Below, one piece after another: positions 25,758 to 34,900 of a DNA stretch of 64,000 nucleotides. Below the pieces are notes generated by a model. That model did not search any database and was not told where the DNA came from. It saw only the letters and a list, made by a program, of their open reading frames with translations. The stretch is from Kaistella pullorum (GTDB lineage Bacteria; Bacteroidota; Bacteroidia; Flavobacteriales; Weeksellaceae): NCBI RefSeq assembly GCF_014837035.1, contig NZ_JACSPS010000001.1, forward strand, positions 738,374-802,373, written 5' to 3'. The first letter of the stretch is position 1. Each line of letters begins with the position of its first letter. A program made the translations under genes and the position numbers.

Positions 25758-25800
25758 GATTGCAGCGGAAATCCCCGCCTAAGCGGGATTGCAGCGGAAA
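25758..25800. repeat. REP-like element with two GATTGCAGCGGAAA copies
   Basis: GATTGCAGCGGAAA occurs at 25758-25771 and again at 25787-25800, 29 bases apart. Between them is a small hairpin (CCCGC, loop CTAA, GCGGG at 25774-25787). The block is much more G+C rich than the rest of the 240-base gap between dnaB and the MFS gene, as expected for a dispersed palindromic repeat. Confidence 0.55.
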
Positions 25801-25851
25801 GCGGGTGGAGTCTTCAGAATGAACGAAAATTTGTAGCTCCTTAAAAATATT

Positions 25852-27090
25852 TTAATACTCCATTTTCCGGAGTTTCGGGTTGGTAGTTCCCACCAGCAGC
25901 GCGATGAGCACCGTAGCTGTACCACCGAATATCACGGAGCGTACCACGCCGAAAAGCTTGGCAGCCACACCACTTTCGAACTGCCCCATCTCGTTGCTCG
26001 ACATGATGAAGATTGAATTTACACTGAGCACGCGGCCGCGCAGGTGATCTGGTGTTTTCAGCTGAACGATGGTGCCGCGGATGACAACCGAAATACCGTC
26101 GAGCATGCCACTCAGCATGAGGAAACCGAATGAGAGCCAGAAAAGTTGCGAAAAGCCGAACGCGATGATGCAGAGACCGAAACCTGCAACCGCCGCCAGC
26201 AGTATTTTTCCCTGATTTTTCTTCAACGGAAAGAAGGCCAGAAACGCGATAATGCACATGGAACCTATGTCTGAAGCTGCATTCAGCAGGCCGAAACCTT
26301 CCGAACCCACCTTCAGGATGTCTGACGCGAACACCGGAATCATTGCCACAGCACCGCCGAACAGCACCGCGAACATGTCCAGACACAGCGCACCCAGGAT
26401 TTCCTTGGTTTTGTAGATGTACGCGACGCCTTCGCGCATGCTTTGTACCACGCCGATGTCGCGCTGGCCGTTTTCTGAATGATGCTTTTTCAGGAACCAA
26501 AAGAAGAACGAGGAAAGCACCATAAGTACGACCACTACCAAAATAGTCCCCGAAATATCAATCCAGTGAATCAGGAAGCCACCGAGCGCGTGTCCGCAAA
26601 CCGAAGCCGTGAGAAATGTGCCTTGGTTAATAGTAATAGCGTTGGGCAAAGTCTCGCGCGAAACTATTTTGGGGATCATCGACGGGATGATGGGTCCGAG
26701 GAAAGCCCGGCAAAAACCCGTAAAAAATATCACTGCGTAAATGAAGTATGAGATCTGCAGATTGCTGAAATGTAAAAGTCGGTGCCCGAAAAAAGCCGGG
26801 ATGATGAGCAAACCTATGAGGAAAACATAGATGTAGTTGCAGATCAGCAGCAGTTTCTTTTTCTCCGAATTATCGATCACATGGCCTGCGTACAGCGCGG
26901 TGAACACAGCCGGTATCACTTCTGAAAGCCCGATGAGGCCGATTGCAAACGGGTCTTTTGTAAGCTGGTAAATCCACCAACCCATCAGCGTAGCCAGCAT
27001 GCGGAAAGAAAGTACCAGAAAGAAACGTCCGGCCATAAGGTTCCGGAACTCGGGAATTTTCAGCGTTTGTAGAGGCGTGAGTGAAATCAT
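25852..27090 (-). CDS. MFS transporter (MFS_3/EntS-like)
   Basis: A 412-residue inner-membrane exporter with about 12 hydrophobic segments and the usual central cytoplasmic loop (near 200). It resembles the EntS/MFS_3 group, whose known members export siderophores or drugs; the actual substrate is unknown. The ATG at 27090 is chosen over a TTG at 27096, because TACATTTG ends 3 bases upstream and overlaps that TTG. It is divergent from an SMR exporter with just 54 bases between the start codons. Confidence 0.85.
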   Translation of the reverse strand: MISLTPLQTLKIPEFRNLMAGRFFLVLSFRMLATLMGWWIYQLTKDPFAIGLIGLSEVIPAVFTALYAGHVIDNSEKKKLLLICNYIYVFLIGLLIIPAFFGHRLLHFSNLQISYFIYAVIFFTGFCRAFLGPIIPSMIPKIVSRETLPNAITINQGTFLTASVCGHALGGFLIHWIDISGTILVVVVLMVLSSFFFWFLKKHHSENGQRDIGVVQSMREGVAYIYKTKEILGALCLDMFAVLFGGAVAMIPVFASDILKVGSEGFGLLNAASDIGSMCIIAFLAFFPLKKNQGKILLAAVAGFGLCIIAFGFSQLFWLSFGFLMLSGMLDGISVVIRGTIVQLKTPDHLRGRVLSVNSIFIMSSNEMGQFESGVAAKLFGVVRSVIFGGTATVLIALLVGTTNPKLRKMEY

Positions 27091-27093
27091 GTG

Positions 27094-27101
27094 CAAATGT
27101 A
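27094..27101 (-). promoter_or_regulatory. TACATTTG box before the MFS gene
   Basis: TACATTTG on the minus strand ends 3 bases upstream of the ATG at 27090. Confidence 0.55.
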
Positions 27102-27131
27102 AATCTTGCCCGGCATTTTTCAGGGAAAAAT

Positions 27132-27139
27132 TATCTTTG
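27132..27139 (+). promoter_or_regulatory. TATCTTTG box before the SMR gene
   Basis: TATCTTTG ends 5 bases before the ATG at 27145. Confidence 0.6.
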
Positions 27140-27144
27140 CGTTT

Positions 27145-27483
27145 ATGAACTGGATTTTACTGATCATCGGCGGTCTTTTCGAAACCGGATTTGCGACCTG
27201 TCTCGGCAAGGCGCAGGAAACCACGGGCCGTGAAAGCTTTTTCTGGTGGGCCGGATTTGCCATCTCGCTTTCGCTGAGTATGTTCCTGCTTTATAAAGCG
27301 ATTTCGTACGGCAGCAACCCGATTCCCGTGGGAACAGCGTATGCAGTGTGGACGGGAATTGGTGCAGTGGGCGGCGTGATGGCGGGAATTTTCATATTTA
27401 ATGAGCCCGCGACCTTCTGGCGGATGTTTTTTGTCTTTACACTGATCGCCTCTGTTGTTGGGCTGAAGGCGGTTTCGAACTAA
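27145..27483 (+). CDS. Small multidrug resistance (SMR) exporter, SugE/Gdx-like
   Basis: A 112-residue inner-membrane protein with four transmembrane helices. The conserved essential glutamate is in GGLFETGFA (about residue 13), and PVGTAYAVWTGIGAVGG in helix 3 is the family signature. Sequence around helix 1 and the GTAYAVWTGIG motif fit the SugE/Gdx side of the family (guanidinium export) better than the EmrE drug side, but this is a soft call. The ATG at 27145 gives a normal SMR length; an upstream start at 27106 would run through the promoter box. No guanidine riboswitch fits in the 5-base leader. Confidence 0.88.
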   Translation: MNWILLIIGGLFETGFATCLGKAQETTGRESFFWWAGFAISLSLSMFLLYKAISYGSNPIPVGTAYAVWTGIGAVGGVMAGIFIFNEPATFWRMFFVFTLIASVVGLKAVSN

Positions 27484-27500
27484 ATTAGAGAATTTAAAAC

Positions 27501-27526
27501 AAAAAAAGCCTGCAAACGCAGGCTTT
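27501..27526. terminator. Bidirectional terminator between the SMR and T9SS genes
   Basis: AAAGCCTGC at 27505-27513 pairs with GCAGGCTTT at 27518-27526, flanked by A- and T-runs; it lies between convergent genes. Confidence 0.85.
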
Positions 27527-27543
27527 AAAAATAGAAGTTAAAT

Positions 27544-28530
27544 CTATTTTTTGATAAGTTTTGTAGTTTCGATAACTTTTGAACCCGCATAAACTTTAAC
27601 AAGATATACTGCTTTCGGGAGTTTTTCTACATCGATAGAATTGCTTGCTGAACTTGTAACCAGTTTGCCGTTCATATCATAGATTTCGGTTTTCGTGATG
27701 GCATGTTTCCCGTTTGCTTTCACGTTCACTACGCTAACTGCAGGATTCGGGTAAACGGAAACATTTTTACGGTTTGAGTAAACTTCGCCCGTTCCCAGTG
27801 CAGTTTCGCCAGTAATAGAGAATGCCATCCCCGGCATAGGGTCTCCGGTCAGGTCGGAGATTGTGCTCCAGTCTGTTGCTCCTGCCTGAAAAAGATCTTC
27901 CTCATCAATAAGGACAGGCTCAGCAAAATTACCGGTTGGCGTGCCTGCCCAGTAGAATATTTCAGAAGAATCTGCACCATATTCATCACCAAGGTCTACG
28001 ATCGGTGCGAATGCAACCCAATACCTTTTGTTGGCATCCAGCGTAAGAGTTTGTCCTAAAGCCTGCGTTACATTGACATCGATAGTAAATTCCCACGGGT
28101 TTTCAGTAGAGATAGCAATGGCACTGCTACCGCGCAAATTGATGGCTGCTACCGCATTCCCCGCATTTGTAGGTGTGCCGGCCGGCTTGCCGTTATCGTC
28201 ATTGAAGATGTACATCTTTGCACCAAGTAGGTAATCAGGTAAATCATCGTAATCCTGTGTGCCGTAGAAAACAAACTTGTCAACTTTTACAGCTTCTGTA
28301 AGCTGGAAATCGTCTGCAGCAATGATCTGCGCATCATCCTGATCAACCATTGAAATAATAGCATTGTCAAAATCTGCTGCCTGCTGAAATTTAATGCTGC
28401 TCTCTTTCAGATTAGAGACAAAAGGTTTGTGAAGGCCAGTGTCGCTTTTTTTGAAAAAGCTTTTTTTCGCGGTCTGCGCATTTGAGAATGTTATCGCTAA
28501 CATTGCTCCCAAAACATAAAATTTTCTCAT
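27544..28530 (-). CDS. Secreted protein with type IX C-terminal sorting domain
   Basis: A 328-residue protein with a Sec signal (to about 18, AITFSNA) and a C-terminal type A T9SS sorting domain of about 75 residues: VYPNPAVSVVNV, then TKTEIYDMNGKLV, then AVYLVKVYAGSKVIETTKLIKK. So it is exported and then moved across the outer membrane and anchored or released. The central part (about 60-240: VDKFVFYGTQDYDDLPDYLLGAK, WEFTIDVNVTQALGQTLTL, KRYWVAFAP) looks like a beta-sandwich, with no catalytic motif recognised. Function unknown. It is monocistronic. Confidence 0.85.
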   Translation of the reverse strand: MRKFYVLGAMLAITFSNAQTAKKSFFKKSDTGLHKPFVSNLKESSIKFQQAADFDNAIISMVDQDDAQIIAADDFQLTEAVKVDKFVFYGTQDYDDLPDYLLGAKMYIFNDDNGKPAGTPTNAGNAVAAINLRGSSAIAISTENPWEFTIDVNVTQALGQTLTLDANKRYWVAFAPIVDLGDEYGADSSEIFYWAGTPTGNFAEPVLIDEEDLFQAGATDWSTISDLTGDPMPGMAFSITGETALGTGEVYSNRKNVSVYPNPAVSVVNVKANGKHAITKTEIYDMNGKLVTSSASNSIDVEKLPKAVYLVKVYAGSKVIETTKLIKK

Positions 28531-28571
28531 AAATAATAATTATTTCGGCTAATATAAGGCGGTATCACGTG

Positions 28572-28585
28572 ATTTCCTAGGAAAT
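28572..28585. promoter_or_regulatory. Perfect 14-base palindrome upstream of the T9SS gene
   Basis: ATTTCCTAGGAAAT is a perfect inverted repeat 42 bases before the start at 28530. It has no T-tail, so an operator is more likely than a terminator. Confidence 0.35.
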
Positions 28586-28708
28586 GCGTAATTCCGAACT
28601 TCCATTTTACCCGATATTAGAATCTAATGCTTTGGAATTTATGAATTTAGACCCTAAAAAAATTTGAATAATAGACCGGATGCAGAATGAGTTTCACTTA
28701 TACAAAAC

Positions 28709-28735
28709 AAAACCACCCTATTCGGATGGTTTTGG
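28709..28735 (-). terminator. Terminator of the GH3-family gene
   Basis: AAAACCA and CC at 28709-28718 pair with GG and TGGTTTT at 28724-28733 with one mismatch; the A-run on the left gives the minus-strand T-tail. Confidence 0.7.
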
Positions 28736-28753
28736 TCTTAAGTCCGTTTAATT

Positions 28754-30253
28754 TCAGGATTTCAGTTTTTCCAGAAAATCACCGATTTTCCTGTCATTCG
28801 CGAGTCTTGGAATCTTGTTCTGGCCGCCAAGTTTCCCTTCAGATTTTGCGTATTCGTGAAATGCGTTTTTCTTTAGTTTGCCGATTACCAGAGGTTTTAA
28901 AATGTTTCCGGCAATCAGGTCATCATAATATGTATTTCGGCGCCGCATTTCTTCATCTAAATTTATTCTGAATGCTTCCATGTCCGCCGGTTCTTTCTCA
29001 AACTCGATGAACCACTCATGATAAGGCAAACCTTCGGCAGGATTCACCTGTGGCGCCAGATGAAATTCGGTGATCTGAGCCGGAAATTTTTCAACTGTGG
29101 CCTTCATTGCTTCCTCCACTTCAAACGCAATCACGTGTTCACCAAAAGCCGAAGTGAAGTGTTTGGTTCTGCCCGACACCACGATTCTGTAAGGATCTTT
29201 AGAAATAAATCGCACCACATCACCAATAGAATACGCCCAAAGTCCGGAATTGGTCGTCAGGATCAGTGCGTAATCTTTGTGAAGTTCCACGTCTTTTAAC
29301 GTAAGCCGTTGTGCATCGGGTTTTCCGTAGGTATCTAGCGGCACGAATTCGTAAAAAATTCCGTGATTGGTCAACAGCAGTAAACCTTCTTTGGTATAAT
29401 CATCCTGGAACGCAAAAAATCCTTCGCTCGCCGGAAAAGTCTGGATGGTGTCCACAGGTTTTCCCAAAAGTTCGTTCATTTTCTCGCGGTAAGGCTCGAA
29501 ATTTACACCGCCGGTAATGACCAGTTGGAGATTCGGGAAAAGTTCCGTGATTTTTTTGCCGTTTCGCTCGATGAGTTTTTCAAAATACATGATCAGCCAC
29601 GGCGGTATGCCCGAAATCAGTGTCATATTCTGCCTTTCGGTTTCCTTTACAATCTCGTCCACTTTGGTTTCCCAGTCGTCGATGAGGTTTGTTTTTTCAC
29701 TCGGAAGGCGGTTTTTCTGAAGATAATTCGGGATGTGATGAGCAACAATTCCGGAAAGACGGCCGGTTTTAATTCCGTTAATTTCTTCAAGTTCCGGACT
29801 TCCCTGCAGGAAAATCATTTTTCCGGCCACGAAATCTGAATTGTTTTTCTGGCTGATATAATGAAAGATCGCGCTTTGCGCGGCAGCGAGTTGATAAGGC
29901 ATTCCTTCTTTTGAAATCGGGATGTATTTCGAACCTGAAGTGGTGCCTGAAGTTTTCGCAAAATATTCCGGTGTTTCTGTCCACAGAATATTGCGCTGGC
30001 CTTTTTTTACTTTTTCGATATAAGGTTTTAACTCTTCATAATCAGCAATTTGCACGTGTGTCTGGTAATCTTGGATGGTTTTGATTTCTTCAAAATTTCG
30101 TTCCCGTCCAAACAATGTCTTTTCCGCGGTTTTTACAAGCGAAAGCAGAAGCTGGTGCTGATCTTCTACCGCATTATTTTTGAATTTTGCGGTAGCTTTA
30201 ACGTGCTTTTTTGCCCAAATAAGCGCGATTTTTTTCTTGATGAAATTTATCAT
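28754..30253 (-). CDS. GH3 family adenylate-forming protein
   Basis: A 499-residue cytosolic protein of the GH3 family. An ATP-binding loop TSGTTSGSKYIPIS lies near 103-116, followed by TGGVNFEPYREKM near 255 and YDDLIA near the end. In plants GH3 enzymes adenylate hormones such as indole-acetate and jasmonate and couple them to amino acids. Many Bacteroidota carry a homologue of unknown role, and the acyl and amine substrates here cannot be read. It follows the beta-barrel gene by 33 bases and may be co-transcribed with the two small envelope genes upstream. Confidence 0.85.
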   Translation of the reverse strand: MINFIKKKIALIWAKKHVKATAKFKNNAVEDQHQLLLSLVKTAEKTLFGRERNFEEIKTIQDYQTHVQIADYEELKPYIEKVKKGQRNILWTETPEYFAKTSGTTSGSKYIPISKEGMPYQLAAAQSAIFHYISQKNNSDFVAGKMIFLQGSPELEEINGIKTGRLSGIVAHHIPNYLQKNRLPSEKTNLIDDWETKVDEIVKETERQNMTLISGIPPWLIMYFEKLIERNGKKITELFPNLQLVITGGVNFEPYREKMNELLGKPVDTIQTFPASEGFFAFQDDYTKEGLLLLTNHGIFYEFVPLDTYGKPDAQRLTLKDVELHKDYALILTTNSGLWAYSIGDVVRFISKDPYRIVVSGRTKHFTSAFGEHVIAFEVEEAMKATVEKFPAQITEFHLAPQVNPAEGLPYHEWFIEFEKEPADMEAFRINLDEEMRRRNTYYDDLIAGNILKPLVIGKLKKNAFHEYAKSEGKLGGQNKIPRLANDRKIGDFLEKLKS

Positions 30254-30286
30254 TCAGCAAATTTAAATATTATTGATGCGAAAGGT

Positions 30287-30892
30287 CTAAAAATTATACC
30301 TGTAACCCAAACTCAAGCTTAGCAGGACCGAGCGGCTGTAGTATCTCCGGATATCAGCATTTTCATTAAATGTGTTGCCGAAGTAGAAATTCGCTTTTCC
30401 TGCTACGAAAACCTGCTGCGGCCCATCCAGCGTGTAAATTGCTTTCCCGCCAAGGTGAAACCCGACCGCTTTTTCTTTTAACTGTTCGGAACCAAGGTCA
30501 ATGAAATTATTCGTCAGCCGGTAAAAGGAGAATCCGGCCATTTCTTCAATGTAAAAATCTTCGGAAATCTCATCGCGGTGCGTCAGGAAAGCATCGATAA
30601 CGGTCATCCGCGGCGAACCGAGGTTGCCGTAGCTGTTTCTTCGGCCATAATCTACATTCGAAAAATAGGCGCTGTAATCAATCCCTACTCCGAAATTGAT
30701 CGGTGTCATCAGGTTTCCACCGAAACCAAAACCGTAAAAAGGCTGCAGGTCTTTGGCGAGCCAGTTATTTCCGATCGGTTTCATCGCAAGCACCTTCACA
30801 TCGATGTTCGAAACTACATCGAGACCTTTTTTCCGCTTCTGGCTCAAAAAAAGCGCCGGCGAAATCATTAAAAGTAAAATAACGATCCTCAT
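30287..30892 (-). CDS. Probable outer-membrane beta-barrel protein
   Basis: A 201-residue protein with a signal peptide ending near residue 17 (ALFLSQ). The rest is alternating beta-strand-like sequence with aromatic ends (FYGFGFGGNL, GVGIDYSAYF, VLLSLSLGYRYNF) and a C-terminal phenylalanine, as in small eight-stranded outer-membrane barrels. No known family is recognised. Its start overlaps the stop of the upstream lipoprotein by 4 bases (ATGA), so the two are translationally coupled. Confidence 0.65.
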   Translation of the reverse strand: MRIVILLLMISPALFLSQKRKKGLDVVSNIDVKVLAMKPIGNNWLAKDLQPFYGFGFGGNLMTPINFGVGIDYSAYFSNVDYGRRNSYGNLGSPRMTVIDAFLTHRDEISEDFYIEEMAGFSFYRLTNNFIDLGSEQLKEKAVGFHLGGKAIYTLDGPQQVFVAGKANFYFGNTFNENADIRRYYSRSVLLSLSLGYRYNF

Positions 30893-31266
30893 TTCGTCAG
30901 CACTATTTCGTTGAACTTAAGGTAAGTGATTCCTTGCGGAACATTGATCTGCATTGAATCTGCGGAGATTGTCAGCCCGGATTTTTCGGCTTTGAAAGAT
31001 TTTATTTTTTCGGTGGATGTCAACGAAAAGCCATCATTTGAGATGGGTCCGGAAAGTGTGAAAGATCCGCCCGCCTGCAGCGCGGTTTGTGCTGTCACGA
31101 TATTATTGCTGATGATTTTAAGCCTGAATTTATTGAAATCTACCGTCGCAGAAACCATCTGGCCTTCTACGTAGGCTCTCGGATTGTCTGTTGAATCACT
31201 TCGGCAACCGCTCATTATCAGTGCAAAATAGATATACAGCAGGCCTGTAACAGGACGGAATTTCAT
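30889..31266 (-). CDS. Small lipoprotein of unknown function
   Basis: A 125-residue protein with signal peptide and lipobox (IMSGC at about residues 17-21). The mature part is beta-rich with no known motif. It is coupled by a 4-base overlap to the barrel gene at 30287-30892, so the two may act together at the outer membrane. Confidence 0.65.
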   Translation of the reverse strand: MKFRPVTGLLYIYFALIMSGCRSDSTDNPRAYVEGQMVSATVDFNKFRLKIISNNIVTAQTALQAGGSFTLSGPISNDGFSLTSTEKIKSFKAEKSGLTISADSMQINVPQGITYLKFNEIVLTK

Positions 31267-31290
31267 TGGCTAATTTTGTTTAAAAATACA

Positions 31291-31322
31291 AAAAAACTGC
31301 TTCAATAAAATTGAAACAGTTT
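31291..31322 (-). terminator. Terminator of the 31345 lipoprotein gene
   Basis: AAACTG and TTCAA at 31294-31305 pair with TTGAA and CAGTTT at 31311-31322 with one C-A bulge; the A-run on the left gives the T-tail on the minus strand. Confidence 0.65.
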
Positions 31323-31344
31323 CAGTGTATAGTGTCGTTACAGA

Positions 31345-31770
31345 CTATCGGTTGGCATTAGCCGTCCAGGTTTTTCCGTTATTGCTGTAAAATATTTTCA
31401 GGTCTTTATTGTCGATCCTGATGTACGATGTTGCCGTAGAACCCAACATCACCATTGTGTTGTCGCCTTCTTTCTGGAATTCGATTCCGTTGATATCCGG
31501 AATTCCGTCTGAAAATCTGAAGTTGTACTTCGTAGCGCTGCCGATTTTCGTTACAAATACGCTTCCGTTTTCCTTTGTAATCGAGGTGGTGCCGTCATCA
31601 TACGTGAGTGTTCCGCGGTAGGTGCCGGCAAAGAAATCGTTGTCTGACGGATCATCGTCGCGGCTGCATGAGCTCAGCGCGAAAACGGAGAAAATTAACA
31701 TCAGAAGTCCTGCGAATTTGGCAGTCTTTCGGAAGATTGAGGTTTTAGTTTTAAATGCAATCCTTTTCAT
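31345..31770 (-). CDS. Small lipoprotein of unknown function
   Basis: A 141-residue protein with a basic N-terminus, a hydrophobic segment and lipobox LSSC near residue 35, followed by an acidic start of the mature part (SRDDDPSDND). The rest is a beta-rich fold (GTYRGTLTYDDG, GSVFVTKIG, YIRIDNKDLKIFYSN) that resembles lipocalin-like Bacteroidota lipoproteins, but no catalytic feature is seen. The N-terminal extension before the hydrophobic segment is long; an internal start is possible. It is separate from the pair at 30287-31266. Confidence 0.65.
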   Translation of the reverse strand: MKRIAFKTKTSIFRKTAKFAGLLMLIFSVFALSSCSRDDDPSDNDFFAGTYRGTLTYDDGTTSITKENGSVFVTKIGSATKYNFRFSDGIPDINGIEFQKEGDNTMVMLGSTATSYIRIDNKDLKIFYSNNGKTWTANANR

Positions 31771-31894
31771 AATACTATTTTTTACGGTTAACGCGTGTGA
31801 CTTTTCAAACGGTGTGCCACTAAAACATTGCTTTAAAAGTATTTGGATAACAGTTTGCTGCCCAATAGCTAATAAATTTTGACAAATAAAATCT

Positions 31895-31902
31895 TAAATT
31901 TG
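31895..31902 (+). promoter_or_regulatory. TAAATTTG box of mfd
   Basis: TAAATTTG, 81 bases before the mfd ATG. No good TTTG element at the usual distance was found. Confidence 0.5.
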
Positions 31903-31910
31903 CATGTCTT

Positions 31911-31942
31911 AACGGTTCCGGAAATTTTCCGGAATCGTTTTT
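31911..31942 (+). terminator. Terminator-like hairpin in the mfd leader
   Basis: 31911-31923 pairs with 31927-31939 (12 Watson-Crick pairs and one G-T, core TTCCGGAA on both sides), three-base loop, followed by TTTTT. It lies a few bases after the predicted transcription start and upstream of mfd, with no gene in front of it to terminate. Confidence 0.6.
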
Positions 31943-31983
31943 GACGTTTGAGATCTTCTCATCGAAATTCCCAAATTATTTAA

Positions 31984-34900
31984 ATGCAGTTAAAAAACAT
32001 AAGTCAAAACTTCCTGCCCGATATGCTCAAAAGTGGTTTCGGTGCAGAGATTTTTAATAATATAGATGATCATAGCCGCCTTTCTGTACGGGGTTCCGCA
32101 GGTTCATCGCCGTCTGTCTTCGCAGCAGAACTTTTTCTTACGCGCAAAAAAACCATTCTTTATTTAATCGAAGATAAAGAAGAAGCGCTTTACGCCACTG
32201 CCGAAATGGAAGATCTGCTAGGCAAGGAAAATGTGCTCTATTTCCCGGCGACCCATCTTGCGCCTTACCAAATAGAGAAAACGCAAAATGCAAATCTGGT
32301 CTTGCGAACGGATGTACTTAATCAGCTGAATGCGTCTAAAAAACATAAGGTCATCGTCGCATCTTTCGCAAGCCTTTCCGAGAAAGTATTAAAAAAAGAA
32401 GATTTCAATGCGATTTCGCACCGCATAAAAGTGGGTGAAAGCCTGGATTTCGATTTCACTGGCGAACTTTTGCAACAGTTCAATTTTCAGCTTACCGATT
32501 TTGTGTCGGAGCCCGGCGAATTTTCCGTGCGTGGCGGCATTGTGGATGTGTTTTCTTATTCTAATGAAGAGCCGTACCGAATCACTTTTTTCGGTAATGA
32601 AATCGAAAGCATTAAAACATTTAATATCGAAACGCAGCTTACCAACGGCAAAGTGAACGAATTTCAGTTGGTTTCGAACATGAATTTCGCGGTCTCAGGG
32701 AGCAAAGTGCCGCTATTTGGACTGTTGCCGAAAGACAGTTTCGTGATTTCGAACAACGCCTTTTTGGCTGTGAGGAAGATCAAAGATTTCTTTGCGAAGG
32801 CGGAGGAAATGTTCGAAAATTTAAACAAAGACATCAAGCATCAAAAGCCCACAGAACTTTTCGTGTCCGACAGCGAATTCGCTGAAAATCTGGAGCGCTT
32901 CAAGCTTATTGATTTTACGATCGAACCATTAAAGTCTGGAACCGGCAACACAATAGAAATTGAACTGAGCCAAAGTCCGCAGCCGAGTTTCCACAAGAAT
33001 TTTGAGTTGCTGATAGATGATTTAAAAGAAAAACGACGTGACAATTTCGATATTTGGATCTCGTTTTCCACAGAGAAGCAAAAAGAAAGGCTTGAGGCAA
33101 TCTTTGAAGAGATCTCGACGGGAAATTCTGACGATTTTGAATCTGAAGATGTTGATTCGGTGAGTGTTTCAAAGATTTTCTTTAAATCTTTCAAATCTGA
33201 ACTTCACGAAGGTTTCGTAGATGCCGACCACAAAATTTCGGTTTACACAGATCACCAGATTTTCGACCGTTACCAAAGATTTAAAGCTAAAAATACTTTT
33301 GCAAAATCTGAGCAGCTCACGCTGAAAGACCTCATGCAGATGAAAGTCGGTGATTATATCACGCATATCGACCACGGCATAGGCAAATTCATGGGTTTGG
33401 TAAAAGTAAACAACAACGGCAAAGTGCAGGAATGTTTTAAACTCACCTATAAAAACGGCGACTTGCTGTACGTAAGCATTCATTCACTGCACAAAATCTC
33501 AAAATATAACGGCCCGGACGGAAAAGAAATCGTTTTGAGCAAATTGGGTTCGCCGGCCTGGAAAACATTAAAGCAAAAGACTAAAGCGAAAGTAAAACAG
33601 ATCGCTTTCGACTTGATAAGACTTTATGCGAAGCGAAAAACCGCGAAAGGTTTCGCCTTCACACCCGATTCTTATCTACAGAACGAGTTGGAAGCCAGTT
33701 TTTTGTATGAGGATACGCCCGATCAGGAAAAAGCGACGCTCGACGTGAAAACCGATATGGAAAAGGAAACCGTGATGGACAGGCTGATTTGTGGTGATGT
33801 AGGGTTCGGCAAGACGGAAATTGCGGTGCGGGCAGCTTTCAAGGCAGCTACGGATGGCAAACAGGTTGCGATTTTAGTGCCGACGACCATTCTGGCTTTC
33901 CAGCATTACAGAAGTTTTAAGGAAAGGCTTAAAGATTTTCCGGTAAACATCTCTTATTTGAACCGCTTCCGCACGGCAAAACAGAAATCGGAGACGCTGA
34001 AAGGTCTGGCAGAAGGCAAGGTGGATATCGTGATCGGAACGCATCAGTTGGTAAGTCCGACGGTGAAGTTCAAGGACTTAGGTCTTCTGATCATCGATGA
34101 AGAACATAAGTTTGGTGTGGCGGTGAAGGATAAACTCAAGACTTTAAAAAATAACATTGATACGCTGACGTTAACCGCGACGCCTATTCCGAGGACACTG
34201 CAGTTTTCGCTGATGGCCGCGCGGGATTTATCGGTGATCAAGACGCCGCCGCCAAACCGTCAGCCGGTAGAAACCAGTATTGTAGGTTTTAGTGAAGAAA
34301 TTATCCGCGATGCGATTTCATACGAAATCCAGCGCGACGGCCAGGTTTATTTCATCAATAACAGAATTGAAAATTTAAAGGATATCGCCGGACTTATCCA
34401 AAGGCTTGTGCCTGATGCTAAGGTAATTACGGGCCACGGACAGATGGAAGGCAAACAGCTCGAACGCAACGTACTTGACTTCATGGAAGGTAAATATGAT
34501 GTTTTGGTTTCGACGACTATTGTAGAAAGCGGCGTGGACGTGCCGAACGCCAACACCTTGTTCATCAACGATGCGCAGCGTTTCGGGATGGCCGATTTGC
34601 ACCAGATGCGCGGAAGGGTAGGACGAAGCAACCGGAAGGCTTTCTGTTATCTGATTACGCCGCCGTTTGATATGATGACATCGGATGCAAGAAAAAGACT
34701 GGAGGCGATCGAGCAGTTTTCGGATCTTGGAAGCGGCTTCCAGATTGCGATGAAAGACCTTGAAATCCGTGGTGCGGGCGATCTTCTTGGCGGTGAACAG
34801 AGCGGTTTCATCAACGAAATGGGCTTTGATACGTACCAGAAAATTATGCAGGAAGCGTTGGAAGAACTTCAGAATGATGAGGAATTCGGCGAACTTTTCG

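Noticed and set aside
27106-27144. Guanidine riboswitch or long leader before the SMR gene
   Set aside because: The promoter box ends 5 bases before the ATG, leaving no space for a riboswitch.
31904-31912. ATG-TCT-TAA mini-frame in the mfd leader
   Set aside because: It lies at or before the expected transcription start and is too short to separate from chance.
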